Source: Thuidium tamariscinum
Taxonomy: Eukaryota; Streptophyta; Bryopsida; Hypnales; Thuidiaceae
Direction of reading: 5' to 3'
Length of the DNA: 64,000 nt
Assembly (NCBI GenBank): GCA_947034885.2
Contig: OX344750.2
Span: forward strand, 10,906,053-10,970,052
The notes under the pieces: generated by a model
Databases searched by the model: none
What the model saw: the letters and a program-made list of their open reading frames with translations, nothing else
What the model was told of the DNA's origin: nothing
Position numbers and translations under genes: made by a program
Shown: positions 58,624 through 64,000 of the stretch, in pieces
How positions within the stretch are numbered: the first letter of the stretch is position 1
Layout of the letters: each line of letters starts with the position of its first letter

Positions 58624-58886
58624 CAGGGCTTTTTTTCTCTGGCTTTCTGGTGCCAGATTGCACCAGAAAAGAAAATCTGGCTTAAAAAAAGGTTATAAAA
58701 AATGCCAAAAAAAATGGATGAAATCGGTAGACACCTTTGAAATTTAAAAAAAAATTAGATGAAATCGCCTAATTGTGGATGAAAAGCATACTATAAGTGG
58801 ATGAATGTTGGAATTAGGAGCACCACTATAACATTTTATATCGCCACTATTAATGGCACTTCTTCAAAAATGAAAAAAAAGCCTTG
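58624..58886. mobile_element. hAT-type MITE, family CARGGCTTTTT, copy 4
   Basis: 263 bp. Ends CAGGGCTTTTTTTCTCTGGC and, inward from the right, CAAGGCTTTTTTTTCATTTT. Target duplication GTAAGCTT/GTAAGCCT (58616-58623, 58887-58894), 7 of 8 bases. Internal GGATGAAATCG and GGCACTTCTTC shared with the other copies. Confidence 0.8.
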
Positions 58887-58894
58887 GTAAGCCT

Positions 58895-59660
58895 ATATTA
58901 GTGGACCCTCTCTTCCACCTGCAGATTGCTTCTACTGTACAGGAGGAGGCCGGCTGTAAGAAACACTCTTGAGATGGTGACAAAGTTCATGAAACCTACG
59001 AATACTTGAGAGCTGCAAGCAAACTACAAAAAAACTTGAACTGCCTCAACACCTTTGTTGTAATTCGAAATATGGCACCCTGGACTTCAGCGCGAGGAGA
59101 GTTCTGAAGGCGGCCTGGTCGTCAGTCATCCATGCTGGGATGGCTATTCACAAGGACATTAGTGTTAGAATTAAAAATCGTGAGAAGCTTGAGTCGATTA
59201 GGAAACGGTTTGAGGCCCTTTGACCCCCGTGTTCTGTCACCTTGGGTTCGTATGTGGAACTTTAAAACTCCTGAACTCTTAATGTAATTGCTTGTATTGG
59301 TATTCAAGGGGCCCTGCACCCCGCCCAGCCTCTTTTGGCTTTCACAGCCTCAACACCTTTGAAATAGGAATCCAGGTTCTCATTTGAATACATTACTATT
59401 GGATCGGAGGAGAAGTGGCACCAAAAGCAACCAAAAGCAAGTGCTGCCACTACGCCAAACCCTCTCGTTTTTCATTCCCCAAAATAGCGGCAAAGTTAGG
59501 AGTAAGTGGAAATAGTCATGAAGGACAAGACGTGGGGCTGACTTTGGTACTAACTACAGTTCATTTTGAATGAGAAGCAACACAATTTCAGAGCTCTAGA
59601 ATGAAAAACGACAAGGTGCACTCTAGTGCTCTTAACAAGCACAAAACAAGCTCTCTACAT
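58895..59660. other. Intergenic, balanced composition, no gene
   Basis: Less AT-rich than its surroundings. On the minus strand 59122-59319 is open (about 65 codons), and the plus strand around 59040-59330 reads like a fragment of a longer frame with stops, but I recognise no family. It may be a remnant of a mobile-element gene. Confidence 0.25.
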
Positions 59661-60639
59661 TAGGGCCGGTTTATATTGGGCCTGGGGCCGGATGGAAGGT
59701 TGGCTGGATTTGCCTTCAATCCGGCCTTCAATCCGGCCCCAATTTTCCCATCCGGCCCTTGTTAATATAAACCCCTTGGGCCGGATTCTAGGACCCAATT
59801 TCTAATTCATGTTCTCTTAGATTTTTACTCAATGCTCAATAAAATCAATTAAAAAATTTAAAAATATGCGTGTTTATCTTTTCTCTACCTCTAATCTTTA
59901 TAGAAAAATAAACAAAAAAAGATTTGTTTTTGTTTCTCTATTTTCTTCCTATTTATTTTACTTCCAAAATAAAAATATTGTTTTTCTACAAATTTTTTAC
60001 CTTACAAATTAGTGGGAGGTGGTGCAAATCTAATGAGACCATTCAAAGATGTATAACATGGACTATCAAAGAAAAAAATTCATTGAAATTTCATACAATC
60101 TAGAACTAGAATGGCTATAGAAAGAGGTTTTAGATGTTTAAAAGGAAGATGGAGGATTTGATGTGCTACTAATTTACAAAATTGATTTATGCTAAAATAT
60201 AAAATGACTTGAATTAAATGCCAAATTCAACTTTATTCTTCCTAGTTCCTACAATTTTTTGAAAATTGTTTGAAGGAGTTCAACTTCTTTGAAAAGTCAA
60301 TAAGATCTTAAATAGTAGCTTGAAAAGTAGACTACCATATTTTGCTACAACTATTTTGAAATATAAAAATATAATATAGTATCCAAATGTTGCGTTCTTT
60401 GGTCTATAGGAAATTCCTTTTACATCCCAACAATGAAATAGAAAAATATGAACTATTTTTAATGGTAACTTTTAGCAAGTAAACAATTAAATTTATTCAA
60501 ATTGTTAAACATAATAATTTTTTTTAAAAATTTAACCATTTGAGGTTTATTTATTTATTAAATTATTATGTTATTATTATGAAGATTAAAATTATTTAAA
60601 TAATTATTTGAATTATGAATATTTGAATTATTATTTGAA

Positions 60640-61060
60640 TTAAAATTATTTAAATAATCATTAAAATTAAAATTATATTAATAATTATTTAAATTAATAA
60701 TTATTTAAATTAATAATTATATTAATAATTATTTAAATTAATAATTATATTAATAATTATTTAAATTAATAATTATATTAATAATTATTTAAATTAATAA
60801 TTAAATTAATAATTATTTAAATTAATAATTATATTAATAATTATTTAAATTAATAATTATATTAATAATTATTTAAATTAATAATTAAATTAATAATTAT
60901 TTAAATTAATAATTATATTAATAATTATTTAAATTAATAATTATATTAATAATTATTTAAATTAATAATTAAATTAATAATTATTTAAATTAATAATTAT
61001 ATTAATAATTATTTAAATTAATAATTATATTAATAATTATTTAAATTAATAATTATTTGA
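60640..61060. repeat. 28-bp AT-only satellite array
   Basis: About 13 tandem copies of ATTAATAATTATTTAAATTA plus ATAATTAT, with a recurrent variant ending ATAATTAA. Only A and T occur for over 350 bases. Each unit is itself largely palindromic, so long hairpins are possible. The spacing of the variant hints at a higher-order repeat of about four units. Confidence 0.9.
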
Positions 61061-61221
61061 ATTAAAATTCACACTCCTTGCATACTAGACCTACCGAACA
61101 GAACCTGTGATTAATCATCACAACTGGCATGTAACTATGCACAGGAAGTCAGGAACCAAGCAAAACATATTGCAGAAACAAAAAGTCGCTTTAAGATAAA
61201 CGAGGGAAAAAAATAGAGATT

Positions 61222-62150
61222 TTAACCCCTAAAGGACTGAAGTCCCCTCGAGGGACACTTGGAATTTCGGGCAGGCTTGTGTGACTTGAATTTTTTATAT
61301 TATTTTTTAAAACTTTTTTTGAAGATAGGAAATCAGATTAGCTTTCCAAAAATATAATTTTTATTTCAATTGGTGCTTGGAAGCAAAAGTTATGCCATTC
61401 TATGTCCAAAAAGCAATTCGCCGGGCAGAAAAAAAAAACCACAAAAAAAATATTTTTTTATTTTTTATTTTTTTTCTTGAAGATTTTTTTTTTCTACATC
61501 TAAAGCTTTGTTTCATTTTATTTGGACTAATAATGAGAAAGTTATGGACAATCTTGAATTTTGGGCAATCTAAGCACCTTCTTCAGAAAATAACTTACAA
61601 AATTCATTTTTGAATGCAATTTCTCAAATTTTTCAAATTTTCTTTTTTTATAGGATTTACGATGTTTGCAAGAACAAGCTCACCATTGGGATCATGGTTT
61701 TTCAATTCCATCTTAAAGTTATTAACAACTTAGTGTTTTGTTCAATCTTGGACCTACTTCTACTTAACAATTTTTTAATGAATGAAAATCAAGTAGTAGT
61801 TTTTTGAAATTTTTTTCCCTAATTCCCAACTCAAATGTTCAACATAATAAATTTTAACTTCATGGTCCATAGTGCAAAAAAATTCAACAAATGGCAATCA
61901 AAGTCATCTAAAATTGCAAGTCAGAGTTCAAAAAAACTTTTTTTTCCAACTTTGAATGCTAATATATTCCAATCGGTACGGTCAAACTTCATGAAATTTT
62001 TACCATATGATCTCAGACAAATAATTTACAAGATCCTACGGTTAGATTCTAATAAAATTGTTTTTTTTGTTTTTTTGGGAGGAAGTAGCAAACATGGCAG
62101 TTTTGAGTGGTTTTCAAGCCAGAAAATGCCTAAGTCCTTTTAGGGGTTAA
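61222..62150. mobile_element. TTAACCCCTAAAGGAC family element, copy B
   Basis: 929 bp from TTAACCCCTAAAGGACTGAA to AGTCCTTTTAGGGGTTAA, a near-perfect 18-base TIR. It shares GAGAAAGTTATGGACAATCTTGAATTTT-like and AAGATCCTACGGTTAGATT-like phrases with copy A. It lies inside the hAT-like element. No conserved protein frame. Confidence 0.65.
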
Positions 62151-62557
62151 GAAAACAAAAGTGAAATTTAAAAAATTGAAGGTAGAGATTTCTTTGATCC
62201 AATGGAAGAGCCCAATCCGGCCCTAGATGGGAGTTCCGGCCACCCCAAACCTCGTCCCGATTACCCCCTTGGGGCCGGATGGTTTGGCGCCAAAACCATG
62301 CCACCTAAGATGACACGTAGGATGAATCATAGTTCCAGCCGGCCCCAAGTATAAACCCCTTGGGCCGGATTTGGAGAAATTGAATGATCCTATTGGTTCA
62401 AACTTGGAATGTTCCAGCCGGCCTTCAATCCGGCCCCAAGTATAAACCGCCCCTGAGTTAATCGTAAACCAAACCCCGGTTTGAAATAGGGGTGTCTGAG
62501 GGAGGTATAACTGAAAGTATGGTAGTCTGCTCGAGAAGTATTCACTTAAGCACAATT

Positions 62558-62712
62558 AGAGGTCTGCTGCAAAATCGGGCATGTGGAATGGAATGGCAGC
62601 ATTTTTGATGGAAAGACAAATGTGTTTGGGTGGTCTGCCAATTTTGATAGCATTTTTTGGAGCCCTGACGAATTAAATAGAATTTTGTAAAGTCAGGCAT
62701 GGGTAGACCTCT
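62558..62712. mobile_element. Small MITE candidate, AGAGGTCTRC ends
   Basis: 155 bp. Both ends read AGAGGTCTRC inward and CGGGCATG/CATGCCTGA lie near each end. ATT is directly outside both ends (62555-62557, 62713-62715), a possible 3-bp duplication as in PIF/Harbinger elements. Confidence 0.45.
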
Positions 62713-62959
62713 ATTCATGAACATAGGGCACTGCAACATGGAAGCAGAAGTGATTTGGAACCGCGCTACAATGTTTACAGAAAAATAAATACATGTTCAA
62801 AAAAAGCTTCACAGAGTCATAAGAGCGTTCATTACGCAGCAAATGAGCGCCCACTTGACATGTGGAAGTCAGCACAGCTTGTCATTCTATGCACATATGA
62901 CGAGTGAGTTATTGGCCTATACGTTCTGCCAGGAGTGAGCATAACGCTTTGAATAATCG

Positions 62960-63420
62960 CCCTGTACAAGGTCTAAGACCGTCCACCTTCTTTAGAATAT
63001 TCAGGCGGGCCCAGCCAAAAAAAAACAAAAAACAAAAAGCGGACGCGGGCCCTCACTGAGAACCTGCGGCGACTCCGACGACCCGCCGCTGCTACGCCTG
63101 CTGCGCCTGATGCCCGCCTCCTGCCAAGGCCTCGGAGTCTTCTCCCTTCCTTCCGTGCTAGGCGCAACGGTCTGCGGAGCTTGCCGGAAGTGGCCGCTCC
63201 ATGAGGCCGGTGTCATTCCCACGCCTCCCACCGAGATAGCTGCCTTGGATCCGCCGCCGCTCCAAGTTTTGAAATTCGAAACCCTAGAGTCTGCGTTCCC
63301 TGCTGCGATGCCGTGATCAGAGTCTTGAAAGCGAAGCCACCATGGAGACGCCCTCACTTCCAAGATTGCTCCACCATGAACTCCGCTGCTTCATCGGTGA
63401 GCTCCCTTCACCTGCACAAG
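62960..63420 (+). promoter_or_regulatory. GC-rich possible 5' end of a gene
   Basis: The composition changes abruptly to GC-rich from about 63040. GAAACCCTAGAGTC at 63279 is a typical plant leader phrase on the plus strand. An ATG at 63376 (ATGAACTCCGCTGCTTCATC) is followed after seven codons by a strong donor, GGTGAGC. This could be the leader and first coding exon of a plus-strand gene running out of the window. The minus strand is also open here (63001-63363) without family features. The assignment is uncertain. Confidence 0.3.
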
Positions 63421-63714
63421 CGCTGTACACTGCAGTTCTCCCTTTTCAGTTGTTTGCTTCTACATTGTGACCTGCATAGTAATGTGATGCTTTGTCCATA
63501 CTGTGAATGCTTTCTTCAGAGTCTTGTCTTCATGTCCTCTTCCTCACAATGTCTGTGAACACTGTCCTCTATCAAAACATGGTGCTGCTGTAGTGTTCGG
63601 TGGACCTGTGACACCATACATGGACTGCACAGGCATGTAATATTGCACCATGTGAGGATAGTGGACATACTGTGGAGGAAATAATGCTCCCGATCGCAAC
63701 CATGGAGGGACCTC

Positions 63715-64000
63715 TTAAGGGGGTGGTAAGTTACTTGTATCTTGCCCACGTTTCTTTGCAGCTTGCCTTTGCATAGCCAGTCTTTGATTGTCTCTGCAGA
63801 CAAGGGGGGCGTTTCCACAGTAAGGAGCTTGGTATCCAGTGACGGGAGCACCAGCTCTGATAGCTGCGTGGAGCTTGTCACCAAGTGCCCTGACATTTTG
63901 CACGCTCCAAGTCTCTTTGTGCTTTCTTCTTGCTGCAGCTAGCTGAGCTCTCTCCTCCTTTGCTTTCAGTTTCTCTTTCTTCTCTTCCATCCTCCGTTGC
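63715..64000 (-). CDS. 3' end of an unidentified reading frame (partial)
   Basis: The frame is open from the window edge to a stop at 63715-63717, at least 95 residues. It starts with a highly charged, probably coiled-coil stretch (MEEKKEKLKAKEERAQLAAA), followed by RKHKETWSVQNVRALGDKLH and RDNQRLAMQRQAAKKRGQD, and ends NLPPP. The residue pattern looks coding, but I recognise no family. A plant nuclear protein tail and an ORF of a domesticated or mobile transposon are both possible. The 5' part lies outside the window. Confidence 0.4.
   Translation of the reverse strand, partial: QRRMEEKKEKLKAKEERAQLAAARRKHKETWSVQNVRALGDKLHAAIRAGAPVTGYQAPYCGNAPLVCRDNQRLAMQRQAAKKRGQDTSNLPPP

Larger units (their letters stand above)
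59661..62455. mobile_element. hAT-like element, YAGGGSCGGTTTATA ends
   Basis: About 2.8 kb. The left end TAGGGCCGGTTTATATTGGG and the right end, read inward, CAGGGGCGGTTTATACTTGGG align, followed by GGGGCCGGATGGAAGG and GGGGCCGGATTGAAGG. Second copies of the terminal phrase lie inside both ends (ATAAACCCCTTGGGCCGGATT at 59768 and 62349), suggesting nested or duplicated termini. The interior has no transposase frame; it holds the 28-bp satellite and a TTAACCCC family copy. YAGGG starts suit hAT, but the 8 bases outside each end do not match. Confidence 0.5.

Noticed and set aside
60640..61060. Possible replication origin
   Set aside because: AT-only tandem DNA alone is not evidence of an origin; it sits inside a transposon and is better called a satellite.
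1..64000. tRNA or rRNA genes
   Set aside because: I looked for tRNA-like T-arm (GGTTCRANNC) and rRNA signatures and saw none that fold convincingly; a tRNAscan-SE and Infernal run would settle it.

Overview
The window is nuclear DNA of a land plant. The evidence is spliceosomal introns with GT-AG borders, several plastid proteins (digalactosyldiacylglycerol synthase, divinyl reductase, a plastid-type Der GTPase), an F-box/kelch protein, an ankyrin-PGG membrane protein, and long AT-rich intergenic DNA packed with small inverted-repeat transposons. The compact gene cluster and two intronless plastid genes would fit a seedless plant, but the sequence alone does not settle the species.

Layout. 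1-3.6 kb: a TIR element, a decayed reading frame and unassigned DNA. 3.6-13.8 kb: the gene island, with DGD1-type synthase (6 exons), F-box/kelch (2 exons) and DVR (1 exon) all on the minus strand, then Der/EngA GTPase (1 exon) on the plus strand, head-to-head with DVR. 13.9-18.2 kb: a tandem duplication and transposon-derived DNA ending in an 8-bp-TSD hAT MITE. 18.5-21.9 kb: a 7-exon SpoU/TrmJ-type RNA 2'-O-methyltransferase gene with a 20-nt microexon. 22-31 kb: repeats only, including a 1.8-kb long-TIR element and a ~118-bp tandem array broken by a CACTA MITE. 31.0-35.7 kb: a decayed multi-exon gene whose frames suggest a ParB-like domain followed by a DNA-methylase-like module; one exon carries a MITE with an 8-9 bp duplication. 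38.1-41.7 kb: an intact-looking ankyrin/PGG gene on the minus strand. 42-63 kb: almost entirely repeats, namely two segmental copies of the 25-28 kb block, several MITE families, a foldback element, and a hAT-like element holding a 28-bp AT satellite. 63-64 kb: a GC-rich possible gene start and the 3' end of a minus-strand reading frame leaving the window.

Function. Three of the clustered genes serve the chloroplast: galactolipid synthesis (DGD1), chlorophyll synthesis (DVR) and ribosome assembly (Der). The RNA methyltransferase also belongs to translation. Nothing suggests an operon; the genes simply share a gene-rich island. Apart from these genes and the ankyrin gene, the remaining ~45 kb is mobile DNA and its debris. 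All exon borders were worked out by eye from frame, splice dinucleotides and family knowledge, without transcript data.
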